Shown here piece after piece: positions 46,852 to 57,145 of a stretch of 64,000 bases of DNA. This stretch comes from Limnanthes douglasii subsp. nivea (lineage: Eukaryota; Streptophyta; Magnoliopsida; Brassicales; Limnanthaceae), in the NCBI GenBank assembly GCA_036936605.1, contig JAUPFV010000005.1:78752885-78816884 (forward strand). Direction: 5' to 3'. Every line of letters starts with the position of its first letter. Within the stretch, counting starts at the first letter, position 1. The translations under genes and the position numbers were made by a program. The notes under the pieces are model-generated. The model ran no database searches. It saw only the letters and a list, made by a program, of their open reading frames with translations, and was not told the DNA's origin.

Positions 46852-47484
46852 AGTTTTAACTATCTTTTTATTTTTCTTTAATTCTTGTGTTAGACTAAAG
46901 TCCTTGGATGGCCAAGGAATTTTTGTAACCGTGTCCGGCTCTTGTCCGGATAAACCCTTTCTTTTAAAAATTCGAAGTCCTTGGATGGCCAAGGCACTTT
47001 ACATATTTTAATATTATTCCCCGATGTTAGCCGGGCAGTTTTACCTTACACAATTCTTGCATTGTTTTATAGTTACCCAATTTCGATGGCTAATGTTTAA
47101 ATATCCCTTAGTTATTTTACAAGTATTTTAAAGTGAGAGTGTTTAAATTCTCCGATGACAAATTTTTAAATGGCCATCACTCTACCAAACCAATTCGGTT
47201 TGTCAGTGATACTTTAAATAGTTTAAAAGAAGCTATCAATCAAACCACTCCAAATTTTTCAAGAAGGTATCGAATTTCATTAAAAAGCCCGAACACCTCA
47301 TTAAAACCTTCCCGCACCACCAGGGTAGGAAAGAGTATGCCTCTTAATATTTACATGGACTTTAAACAAGTAAATATTTACATAATTTTCATTCTAGATA
47401 CAACTGGAGGTGTTCAATGTTCCAGGGGTGATTCAAGATCCTTCCATCTTTATCTTGAAGCTTGTATGTCCCAGGCTTAAGCTT

Positions 47485-48472
47485 TTCACTGACCATATAG
47501 GGTCATTTCCAAGTTGGAGTTAGCTTGTCGAACTGCTTCTTTTTAGTATGTAGGAAGACTTTCCTCAACACTTTTTCTCCTGGTTGAAAATCCCTCCTTT
47601 TGACTCTGGAAGCAAACCTGCTTCTCATCAAACCCTGATAGTGTGTGGCTCTGAGATGAGCCTTAACTATTTTTTCTTCTATCAACTCGAGTTGACTTCT
47701 TATTGTCACTTCATTAGCCTGTTCGGAAAAATTGTGGACTCTAAATGAAGGAAGAGTTGCTTCTATAGGAGTTATTGCATCCTCACCATATACCAAGGCA
47801 AATGGGGATTCCTGTGTAGCAGCCTCAGGAGTAGTCTGGTAAGCCCATAGTACTTTTTATAGATAGCTAGGCCACTTTCCAGCAGCCCCTTCTAGATTCT
47901 TTTTAAGACCGGACAGGATGGTCCTGTTTGCCACTTCAACCTGACCATTCGCCTGTGGGTGGAAAGGAGAAGAGAAGCAATGCTGAATGCCTTTAGAGGC
48001 ACATAAGCTCTCCATATCCTTATTATCGAATTGTGGCCCATTGTCTGTGGTTATCTTTTGTGGAACCCCAATCCACAGCAAATATTAGATAAGATAAATT
48101 TATAGCAACTTTTGAAGTACTTCCTGCCCATGGGGCTGCTTCTATCCACTTTACGAAATAATTGATGGCAAAAATAATAGTTTTGCACTTTCCGGACACC
48201 ATAGGTAGAGGTCCCACCAGAGATAACCCCCATCGAGCAAAAGGTATTGGCTCAGAAATCAACTCTAAAGGGACAACTGAGATATGAATTTCATTACCAT
48301 ATCTTTTGCATGGATCACACTTCTTCACCAATTCCTTGGCATCTTTCATTATAGAGGGCAAGTAGTATCCGGCCAACAAGACTTTTCTGGTTAAAGCTCT
48401 ATAATCACAGTGTGTTGATCTCTTACCATTATGTAGTTCGGACAGCACTATTTGGGACTCTTCAACCCCCAA
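47485..48472 (-). pseudogene. Tat-like integrase remnant 2
   Basis: Collinear with 6067-7060. Open pieces carry 'DYRALTRKVLLAGYYLPS', 'ITTDNGPQFDNKDMESL' and 'HPQANGQVEVANRTILSG', so the second catalytic Asp and the Glu are still readable here, but the frame is broken at several points. Confidence 0.8.
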
Positions 48473-48901
48473 ATAGTAGAAGGGTGTACTTCAAAAGAAT
48501 GGTTTTAAAATAACAAAGATTAAAATCACATAACAAATTAAAAGTGATAATCATCTTCAAAATATTTACTTAGCCATAACCAATTTTCAAAACTATACTT
48601 AACCATAAGAATATATTACATAATGTAGGGTTTTGACAATCGAAACAACTTATTGATCAAGAATTTTAAGAAGCAAAACTGTCATATTGACATGTAAAAA
48701 CTAATCATAAAAGCTTATTGAGGTTAGTGAGAAATTCAACCATAATTATCAAAGTTATGGGGCAAACATTTCCCATTGATAGAGTAACAAAAACTCATTA
48801 CATCACACACATATTACACTAACTTTGAGACAAAACTCATAAAAGTCTTATACCAAAAAAAGAAACCTTACAAAATCAGTACAAAAGAACAAAAACAGAA
48901 A

Positions 48902-49576
48902 CTAACAAGGAAGAGGAAATCTGCAGAGAGGGCAGACATGGTTCATCTCGAGCCACTTGGTCAGACAATCTGTGTGAAAAGCGTGCGAACAAGGGATCTT
49001 TGTAAATTCAACTCCATCTTCAAAATCATCAAAACAGATCACACATTGTCCATCTGTCACATCACAACCGCCACAACCGAATTTGAATTTTTCAAGCGCC
49101 TCCATACCTGATGTATTTGCAGCAACAGTCTTGTGACCTGATGGCAACTGATCGGTAATCCAGTCCGATACGAATTGAAGAAAATGCGGCCTTTCATTAT
49201 AATCATAAACTCTTGCAGCATTAATTCTAGTATTAATGGACACGGAATTCAAAACGTTTCCGCGAGGGGAAACTTGACATAATACATTTCGAGTTTCCTC
49301 TATCAGAATCCCTAAAGTGTGGCACATATAACCTGCAACACAGGATCTGTGCTTTGGTCGCCGTGCCCCACCTCGAATCATAAGAACATAATTTTCTGAG
49401 AGGGTGCGTTCCTCGGAGTAATCTAAAAAGAGGTCTTCATTACTAGAGATCATGTTACTCGGGACTCGAATTTGTGTTCGATTTATGCTGGTGAAAGTGA
49501 TGTGGAAGAAAGGGTTTGTTCGTCGATGTGAATCATGTACTTTCAAATCGTAAGTTGTAAAATAATAAAGCCTCAT
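48902..49576 (-). CDS. RING-H2 zinc finger protein, probable E3 ubiquitin ligase (copy D)
   Basis: 224 residues from the ATG (MRLYYFTTYDLK), full length relative to copy A and collinear. All eight RING-H2 ligands are present (CVICFDDFEDGVEFTKIPCS, then HAFHTDC, then HVCPLC). Differences from copy A are spread over the whole protein (for example FNDFEDEV versus FDDFEDGV) and include several conservative changes. In-frame sequence upstream of the ATG is closed by a stop here, unlike in copy A, which supports the ATG as start. A TATA-like box lies about 80 bases upstream, and a cyclophilin fragment lies further upstream on the same strand. Probable role: E2-dependent ubiquitin transfer, substrate unknown. 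Confidence 0.72.
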   Translation of the reverse strand: MRLYYFTTYDLKVHDSHRRTNPFFHITFTSINRTQIRVPSNMISSNEDLFLDYSEERTLSENYVLMIRGGARRPKHRSCVAGYMCHTLGILIEETRNVLCQVSPRGNVLNSVSINTRINAARVYDYNERPHFLQFVSDWITDQLPSGHKTVAANTSGMEALEKFKFGCGGCDVTDGQCVICFDDFEDGVEFTKIPCSHAFHTDCLTKWLEMNHVCPLCRFPLPC

Positions 49577-49836
49577 CTTGGCTTGGAGAATTTTAGTAGA
49601 CAGGGAAAAAGAGACCGTAAGAATTTAGTTATGAATACACAATTTACTATATTATATAGACTTATTATTCCCCATCTCAATTGGAGTGAGAAGATAATAT
49701 TTTCATAATAAAATCTAATAATAAAAAAAGGAAACTGATTATCTTTCCTAATTTATTATAGGCATAATATTTTCAAAATAAAACCGGACATACAAACATA
49801 GTGATATTTCCTAATCTATCGGTAAGTGCATAATAC

Positions 49837-50253
49837 TTTTCCCCTGTGCATAGAGCCCGAAAATTTTCTGTTGTTTGAGGTACATCATAACCAAACAATC
49901 CAATAACAATCCTACAAGCCACCTTATCCACTGGATTCCCAATTCGTATATCAGAATACACTTTGCGAGTGACTTTTGATTGCAAAACTGTCTCAACACT
50001 GGCTCGAACGAGATTGCTAAGAGGCAAGAGGTTTTCTTGTAGAGGAGGATGGAAAAGTGAGCGCGACAAGATGAGACGAGCCACAGAATGAATTCGAAGA
50101 AGAAGATGACAGTTTCGACCAGAAAGCAACTCTTCCATCGAATTTGACAGCATTGTAGATACTTCCGTCTCTCGATAATCCTCGTGGAGCCAAAATCGAT
50201 CCGGCATTCGACAGTGTCGTAAAAGAGACCGCCATGGGAAGAGATAGACCCAT
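49837..50253 (-). pseudogene. Chloroplast-type cyclophilin 5' exon fragment (copy D)
   Basis: The transit-peptide-like start ([20 protein letters not shown], then Ser-rich [20 protein letters not shown]) is closed by a stop. A frameshift then leads into '[19 protein letters not shown]' and '[15 protein letters not shown]'. It ends at the same GT as copies A and B. The domain retains the TGEK that copy A has changed, and no catalytic Arg/Trp region is present. Confidence 0.7.
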
Positions 50254-50479
50254 CGTTAAGCGCACTTTCTAATATTAATATTTCATATATACTAATTTAT
50301 GGTAAACGTATAATATATTTTAATATTAATGTTTTCTAATTTATTTTTGTTTAGAATTTAATATTAATTTTTTTCCCTGTGATATCAATTGGCGTTGTAC
50401 CTACCAAATAAATTAAAACAAAAAACAAAAACAAAATTTTAACAAGATAAATGCGAGTTTAAAAAAACATATGAGTTCC

Positions 50480-51155
50480 TGTTGGAATATATTTATTTAA
50501 TATATTTATAGACTAATAATAATTTGGACCGATATGCTAAATAAACATATTCGGTTATTGTCTTAAGGAAGTCCAAATTAAAAGTAGTCGAGTTAATTAT
50601 TTAATTAACTAAATTGGACTTATGGGTAAAAAGGCGTTATGGGCTCAAGTGTGGTAACCGGGTTGAATTTGGGCACTGTGATGAAGAGGGCCCAAATCTC
50701 AACACTTAAGCCTGAATTAATAAATCAGGGATATAAATTGAATTATCAATTTATTGGGTTATGGTCCCGGACACAAGGAAGTAACATAGGATGGGCTTTA
50801 CAATGTTGGGCTTCACATTGTAAAATCTATAAATAAGGGGCTAGGTTTAGGTATTTCATCACTCTAAACCCTAATCAGAAATACGGCCGCTTCCTTAGTG
50901 TCTGGAAACCTTTTCCTTCTTCTCTAACCTGATTCTACAGGTCTCTTAGTTTCATAAACGGAATCGCCAGAGAACGTGGAATCGCTAAAGAACGCAAAAG
51001 AACGCTAGAGAATACTAGATGGATAGCAGCAGGCAAACCCGTAAGTATTCTTAATTTTTGTTTCTTCTATAGATGAATCTAACAAAAAGGGTTTTATTAT
51101 TATTTTCCGCGATTTGTTATATATTATCTGATGCGATTTCGGATTATATATAACA
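50480..51155 (+). repeat. 5' LTR of young copia
   Basis: 676 bases, TGTTGGAATA...TATATAACA. I saw no difference from 56159-56834 when reading them side by side. Confidence 0.93.
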
Positions 51156-51157
51156 AT

Positions 51158-51170
51158 TGGTATCAGAGCC
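51158..51170 (+). other. Primer-binding site of young copia
   Basis: TGGTATCAGAGCC, complementary to the 3' end of initiator tRNA-Met, two bases after the LTR. This is standard for plant copia elements. Confidence 0.92.
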
Positions 51171-51716
51171 AAATAAACCCTTTTTGGATTCAGTAGAATA
51201 ATCAAATTGAGATAGACAAACATGCATATTTTTCTTAATCGTAAAGAATCCATGTCATTGGGATTATGTGTTAATTGAATTGGTAGGGCATGGATTTAGG
51301 GATTGTATGAAAAGCATGTTATGTGATTTATTGAAATTGCAATTTTTATAGTTTGGGGATTTTTTTTTTATTTCGGGTAAAATTAGGGTTTATTGATGTC
51401 TGGAATTTTTCTCCCAAAATTAGCATCAAATCAACCCTAAAATAACGAATAAAATCAAAATTATTGGGACAGTGGCTCATCGACAGCTTAACCCCTGATG
51501 TTAACGCTGATCGAAGACTGTCCGCTGATTATCACGGTAACCGAAAAAAAAAAAAAAAAAAAAAAACTGCTGCAGCAATTTGCAGCTCGTTAGAAATTGC
51601 AGGGGCCTGCTGGAAATTATAGCAGGGACCTACTGCAATTTCAACAAGGGTCTGCTGAAAATTACAGCAGGGGCCCGCTGGAAATAACAGCAAGTGTCTG
51701 CACTGCACTGCTGTGA

Positions 51717-51751
<35 letters not shown>

Positions 51752-52411
51752 TTAATTATTTTTTTTTTTCGAAAGTACATATTTTGTTCGGAAATATATA
51801 TATTGTATGTAAATTATTTCACAAGTATGTTGTGTTTGGCATGCAATTTTTTTTGTATGTTTATTTGTGAATTAAATTGTGTGTGTGTGAATGATTAAAT
51901 GACGATGCATGATTAAGGTTTCGTAGACCGGTAGGTGAAACTAAGAAATTAATTTAATCGGCCCTCCGGAAGGTTAAAATTAATTTTCTTAAGGATCCTA
52001 GGCTTCGAAAAGTTCGGGGATTAATTTAAATTCAAATATTATCGGCCCTCCGGAAGGTTCACGTTTGGGTTTAAATTAATCATGAACGGGAGAAAATTAT
52101 TGAAAATGGTCTTGGTGCTGATTTTAATTTTAATTAGATGAAATCGGCCCTCCGGAAGGTTTCATCGGTAGTTATGATAAATTAAATTCAGCCTTACAAT
52201 TTTTTGATTTTAAGTAGGTGAAATCGGCCCTCCGGAAGGTTTCATCGGTACTTAAGAAAATCAAATTATGGTTATTTTAATATATGTAAATGACATCGGC
52301 CCTCCGGAAGGTCTCATTGGCAATTAGAAAATTAAAATAATGATCATAGTATTTTTCTCAAACTCATAAAATTTCATGTTAATTTGATTTGCCCTCCGGT
52401 ATCTATTATCA
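51171..52411 (+). other. Leader of young copia, with several simple and tandem repeats
   Basis: A long untranslated leader. It contains an A-run of about 22 (51543-51565), a GCAG/CTGC-rich block with repeated 'attgcag' and 'gcaggg(g)cctgctggaaat' phrases (51570-51700), a T-run (51717-51741), and the CCCTCCGGAAGG repeats listed separately. No ORF is supported. Confidence 0.7.
51957..52400 (+). repeat. Interspersed TCGGCCCTCCGGAAGGT repeat in copia leader
   Basis: Five near-perfect copies start near 51958, 52042, 52144, 52224 and 52296, with a degenerate sixth at 52390 ('gccctccgg'). Spacing is 72-102 bases. The core CCTCCGGAAGG is nearly its own reverse complement and could form a small hairpin in the RNA. 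Two copies are followed by 'ttcatcggta'. Confidence 0.8.
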
Positions 52412-52516
52412 ATGAATTTTATGTTTTACATGTATTTGTCATGTTTATGCACATGTTTTCAGTTATATGTCAAAATGCTAGATGTGCTTTGTGTTGTTTG
52501 TTCCTATTATAGTATC

Positions 52517-52823
52517 CATGGGTTACAATTTTTTGGGGAATCATCCACCGACGTTGGATTGTTCGGATTTCCAATTGTGGAAGCAAGAAATGTTGCTGTT
52601 TTTATCTGTACATGATTACGACTATGCACTAATAACTCCCAAACCATCTCCCCTTAGTCCGGAAAGTACACCGGATGAAACTAAGGCTGATGAAAAGTGA
52701 GAAATGTCAAATAAGTTATGCATGGCGCTCTTGTTACAGGGAATAGCAGTAGCATTGCGTGGGGCTGTCCCTAAAGGTGTTACCACTGCCTCGGTCTTTC
52801 TCACGGAGATTGAGAAAGCCTTT

Positions 52824-52863
<40 letters not shown>

Positions 52864-53163
52864 TAATGGCAAAGGTAAAATCCGGGAGCACGTTCTGGGA
52901 ATGTTGATGATTTGCCAAAAGTTAAAGGCAATCGGTTTAGACTTACCTGAGGAATGCATAGTGGGATTCACATTTCATTCGCTGCCAGACCGGTTTAAGT
53001 ATTTCCAGTCCACCTATAACTGCATGCGAGAAAAGTGGAATATCAATGAATTGATTTCCCACGCTGCACAGGAGGAGGAAAGACTTAAAGGCACATCGCT
53101 TGAGGCTAATGTGATTACATCACCAAATAAGGCAGGACCTAAGCGGAAGGCATATGGCAAATG
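52517..53163 (+). pseudogene. Gag of young copia, broken
   Basis: Begins at or near the ATG at 52517 (MGYNFLGNHPPTLDCSDF), stops at a TGA near 52698, and resumes with MSNKLCMALLLQGIAVALRG. The run AAA...A at 52826-52860 replaces about 20 expected residues. It then continues in another frame with 'GKIREHVLGMLMICQKLKAI' and 'YNCMREKWNINELISHAAQE', and stops at 53162. This is copia capsid wording (UBN2/Retrotran_gag type). The zinc knuckle is missing. Confidence 0.82.
52826..52860 (+). repeat. A35 homopolymer inside copia gag
   Basis: Thirty-five consecutive A residues, bounded by 'tttgc' and 'gtataatggc'. They lie within the coding sequence and replace gag codons. Confidence 0.95.
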
Positions 53164-53973
53164 ACCGGGTCAAGGTTCGGTCAACAAGAAAGGTATAAGG
53201 CCCTGGACAAGTTCATAACTTTTAAGACCGAGATTGAGAAACAACTTGGTAAAAGCATTAAGACCGTTAGATCTGACCGTGGTGGTGAATACTATGGTAG
53301 ATATGACGGATCGGGTGAACAACGTCCAGGTTCCTTTGCACAGTACCTAGAGAAGTGTGGAATAGTCCCTCAATACACTATGCCTGGTTCACCTCGCATG
53401 AACGGTGTATCTGAGAGACGGAACCGAACACTAAAAGATATGGTTAGAAGCATGATAAGTCACTCATCTCTACCATTATCTCTCTGGGGGGAAGCCATCA
53501 AATGTGCCGCTTATATACTCAATCGAGTACCCACAAAGGCTACTGTTAGGACTCCATATGAGCTTTGGAACGGGCGTAAACCTAATTTAAAGCATCTGCA
53601 TGTGTGGGGTTGTCCAGCTGAGGTGAGGCCTTACAAACCTCAAGAAAAGAAACTGGACCCAAAAACAGTTAGTTGTTTCTTCATAGGTTATTCCGAACAT
53701 TCTAGAGGGTTTAAGTTTTATGATTCTCTCACTGGTACAATATTTGAGACAGGAACGGTCAAGTTTCTAGAGGATGTTGAGTTTGGGGGGAAGAATAAGG
53801 GAACATATGTTGATTTTGAGGAAGAATCCATAAAGATTCATGAAGGTTTTAATAGGGATACTGAGATATCTGAAGATTGGGCGGTAATGCCAATCATTTC
53901 GATCCCATTAGAACAAGGTAATCCTCAGATTAACACTGATGCTCCACTTGAGGGTTCTAACCAGGATACATAG
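53164..53973 (+). pseudogene. Integrase of young copia, N-terminal half deleted
   Basis: It joins gag directly near 53165-53195. The zinc finger and first catalytic Asp are gone. The second Asp ('[10 protein letters not shown]') and the Glu ('[15 protein letters not shown]') remain, followed by '[19 protein letters not shown]', the '[10 protein letters not shown]' block and the C-terminal '[15 protein letters not shown]'. It ends at a TAG at 53971, likely a mutated Gln codon. It cannot integrate. Confidence 0.88.
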
Positions 53974-54066
53974 ATTCGGATAGAACAAGAGGAACCTCAA
54001 GATAATCTTCCACAAGGGAATCAAAATGACATCGTTCATAATGATCAAACTCTACCTCCTCAAGAA

Positions 54067-55394
54067 GTGCAACAAGAGGAAATAATGCCATTAAGAAGGT
54101 CCACTAGAGAAAGGAAGAGTATTATAGGTCCAGAATTTATAGTATATCTTCAGGAGCATGATGAGTTATGTGCTGGAACTGTAGATGATCCCTCATCCTA
54201 CAAACAGGCCATGGCAAGCTCTGAATCTCAAAAGTGGATTGACGCTATGAAAGAAGAGTATAAATCAATGCAGGATAATGCGGTATGGGATCTTGTCCCA
54301 TTACCTGAAGGGAAAAAGGCAATTGGTTGTAAATGGGTTTACAAAACCAAACGCGATTCCCTGGGTAATGTGGAAAGACATAAAGCACGTCTTGTAGCGA
54401 AAGGTTATACTCAGCGTGAAGGGATTGATTTTAAAGAAACTTTCGTTCCAGTATCGACGAAGGATTCCTTTAGAACAATCATGGCATTAGTTGCACATTT
54501 TGACCTTGAGCTTCATCAGATGGATGTTAAGACCGCTTTTCTCAATGGTAATATTGAGGAAACGATCTACATGATGTAACCAGAACACTTTGTAGAAAGT
54601 AACTCAAAAGATCTGGTTTGCAGACTTAAGAAATCCATTTATGGGCTTAAACAAGCTTCTCGTCAATGGTATCACAAATTCCTTGAGGTGATAGTCGGTT
54701 ATGACTTTGAGATCAACTCGGTTGAGGATTGTGTTTATCACAAGTTCAGTGGGAGTAATTTTATATTTCTTATATTATATGTGGATGACATATTGCTTGC
54801 CTCGAACAATAAGGAATTGTTACACACTACAAAAAGATTTCTATCAGACAAGTTTGATATGAAGGATCTTGGTGATGCCAGTTTTGTGTTAGGAATCCAG
54901 ATACATCGAGATCGTTCTCGTGGTATTCTTGGATTATCACAAAAAGCATACATTAAAAGTGTGTTACAACGTTACGGATTGGCAGATTGCAAACCCCTAA
55001 GTACCCCTATAGCAAAGGGTGACAGACTTAGTCCGAGTCAATGTCCTAAGACAAAACTTGAGATTGAGGAAATGAAAACGGTCCCTTATGCTTCTGCAGT
55101 TGGGAGTTTAATGTATGCTCAAGTTTGTACTAGGCTGGACATTGTCTTTGCTGTAAACATGTTGGGGAGATATGTTAGTAACCCAGGAATGGATTACTGG
55201 AAAGCAGTTAAAAGAGTACTCCGATATCTGCAAGGAACAAAGGGGCACATGTTGACATATAGGAAGTCGGATAAACTGGAGATCATCGGGTATTCCGACT
55301 CAGATTTTGGTGGATGCGCAGACACATTAAAAGTATGTCAGGCAACATATTCTTATTGGCTGGAGGTGCAATATCCTGGAAAAGTGTAAAGCAA
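54067..55394 (+). pseudogene. Reverse transcriptase of young copia
   Basis: Motifs in order: 'RRSTRERK', 'AIGCKWVYKTKRDSLGNVER', 'ARLVAKGYTQREGIDFKETF', 'LHQMDVKTAFLNGN', a TAA at 54577 after 'TIYMM', 'LKKSIYGLKQASRQWYHKF', catalytic 'LYVDDILLAS', 'KDLGDASFVLGIQI', 'YGLADCKPLSTP', and 'YLQGTKGHMLTY'. A frameshift near 55335 disconnects RNase H. The catalytic YVDD is intact. Confidence 0.9.
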
Positions 55395-55763
55395 ACACTT
55401 ATTGCATCGTCCACCATGGAAGCAGAATTTGTTGCATGCTTTAAGGCATCAAACCATGCACTATGGCTGCGGAATTTTGTTACTGGATTACGCATTGTAT
55501 AAGGGATAGAAATCCCTATGAGGTTATATTGCGATAACAATTCCGCAGTGCAGTACTCTAACATCAACAGGAGCGCATCTAAATCCAAACACATAGACAT
55601 AAAGTTTCTGTCTGTTAAAGAAAGAGTACAGATGGGTCAGATAAGTATAGAGCACATCAGTACAAACTCCATGATAGCAGATCCTCTAACAAAGGCGGTT
55701 TTGCCTAAGGTTTTCCAGGGACACACCATCAGTATGGGTGTAGTTGATTTAGAGGATTTTTAG
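55314..55763 (+). pseudogene. RNase H and C-terminus of young copia pol
   Basis: Continues RT in a shifted frame: '[20 protein letters not shown]' (catalytic Glu), 'HALWLRNF', a TAA at 55500, then 'RLYCDNNSAVQYS' (catalytic Asp), 'SKHIDIKFLSVKE', 'DPLTKAV'. The end is 'MGVVDLEDF', about 380 bases before the polypurine tract. Confidence 0.88.
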
Positions 55764-56147
55764 TTTCAGTGGGAGAGTTTGTAATAGGATCTGATGTTGT
55801 ATTTTGCAGTATTGTGCACATTAAAGTTTATTGCAATATATATGCTTGGAAATATTTATTGATATCTGTACTGTATTGGATCTCCAAAAGTAGGAACCAT
55901 TTAAGAGTAGATATGTACGATTACAAGCCATATTACTCTTAGACCACCCTCCATAATTGGCCCAAGTAATTGATTGATTATGGTAATGTGATTACTGTTG
56001 CATCCTATTGTTCACATTACGAGAAAGAGGTCTTTAGTCCTTTATTATTATCAATCATGTACGGGGTTGTACCGTTTGCCCATTGACAATGAATATAGGG
56101 ATCCCATTAAAGTTGAATATGTATTCTTGAGTAGCATATGACGGTCC

Positions 56148-56158
56148 AAGTGGGAGAT
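56148..56158 (+). other. Polypurine tract of young copia
   Basis: AAGTGGGAGAT directly before the 3' LTR. The same tract precedes the LTRs at 35408 and 61364. Confidence 0.85.
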
Positions 56159-56834
56159 TGTTGGAATATATTTATTTAATATATTTATAGACTAATAATA
56201 ATTTGGACCGATATGCTAAATAAACATATTCGGTTATTGTCTTAAGGAAGTCCAAATTAAAAGTAGTCGAGTTAATTATTTAATTAACTAAATTGGACTT
56301 ATGGGTAAAAAGGCGTTATGGGCTCAAGTGTGGTAACCGGGTTGAATTTGGGCACTGTGATGAAGAGGGCCCAAATCTCAACACTTAAGCCTGAATTAAT
56401 AAATCAGGGATATAAATTGAATTATCAATTTATTGGGTTATGGTCCCGGACACAAGGAAGTAACATAGGATGGGCTTTACAATGTTGGGCTTCACATTGT
56501 AAAATCTATAAATAAGGGGCTAGGTTTAGGTATTTCATCACTCTAAACCCTAATCAGAAATACGGCCGCTTCCTTAGTGTCTGGAAACCTTTTCCTTCTT
56601 CTCTAACCTGATTCTACAGGTCTCTTAGTTTCATAAACGGAATCGCCAGAGAACGTGGAATCGCTAAAGAACGCAAAAGAACGCTAGAGAATACTAGATG
56701 GATAGCAGCAGGCAAACCCGTAAGTATTCTTAATTTTTGTTTCTTCTATAGATGAATCTAACAAAAAGGGTTTTATTATTATTTTCCGCGATTTGTTATA
56801 TATTATCTGATGCGATTTCGGATTATATATAACA
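56159..56834 (+). repeat. 3' LTR of young copia
   Basis: 676 bases, apparently identical to the 5' LTR. It is not the physical end of the insertion: element sequence continues to 57140. Confidence 0.93.
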
Positions 56835-57140
56835 ATTGGTATCAGAGCCAAATAAACCCTTTTTGGATTCAGTAGAATAATCAAATTGAGATAGACAAAC
56901 ATGCATATTTTTCTTAATCGTAAAGAATCCATGTCATTGGGATTATGTGTTAATTGAATTGGTAGGGCATGGATTTAGGGATTGTATGAAAAGCATGTTA
57001 TGTGATTTATTGAAATTGCAATTTTTATAGTTTGGGGATTTTTTTTTTATTTCGGGTAAAATTAGGGTTTATTGATGTCTGGAATTTTTCTCCCAAAATT
57101 AGCATCAAATCAACCCTAAAATAACGAATATATTCCAACA
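56835..57140 (+). other. Extra copia leader copy with inverted LTR tip
   Basis: 56835-57130 repeats 51156-51451, including the PBS (56837-56849), with no difference seen. 57129-57140 reads TATATTCCAACA, the exact reverse complement of the first 12 bases of the LTR. The 2-base overlap at the joint (TA) is a microhomology. The right target duplication follows immediately. Confidence 0.92.
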
Positions 57141-57145
57141 GTTCC

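Larger units (their letters stand above)
43096..48472 (-). mobile_element. Truncated Tat-like retrotransposon, remnant 2
   Basis: Duplicate of 1752-7060 with the same internal breakpoint. It has an LTR at 43096-43472, an antisense extra ORF at 43912-46851 and an integrase remnant at 47485-48472. About 100 bases near 47027-47125 are kept here but deleted from remnant 1. About 30 bases near 45835 are missing here. Confidence 0.82.
48640..50479. repeat. RING/cyclophilin module D, first part
   Basis: The head resembles module A and the tail (57146-59640, beyond the copia insertion) resembles module B. The left duplication copy therefore has one module more. Contains the intact RING copy D and a broken cyclophilin fragment. 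Confidence 0.75.
50480..57140 (+). mobile_element. Young Ty1/copia retrotransposon with an aberrant 3' end
   Basis: A 6,661-base insertion between GTTCC duplications (50475-50479, 57141-57145) in module D. The empty site is visible in modules A and B ('gttcgttaatc'). The LTRs (50480-51155, 56159-56834) appear identical. The tRNA-Met-type PBS is at 51158. Gag and pol are heavily damaged: gag is interrupted by A35 and a stop; zinc knuckle, protease and half of integrase are deleted; RT and RNase H carry stops. After the 3' LTR the element continues with a second PBS, a copy of the leader, and an inverted 12-base LTR end. Confidence 0.93.

Noticed and set aside
51543..51741. Possible CRISPR-like or structured array in the copia leader
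   Set aside because: The 'gcagg' phrases are irregular in spacing and sequence and lie in a plant retrotransposon leader. Simple-sequence expansion is sufficient.
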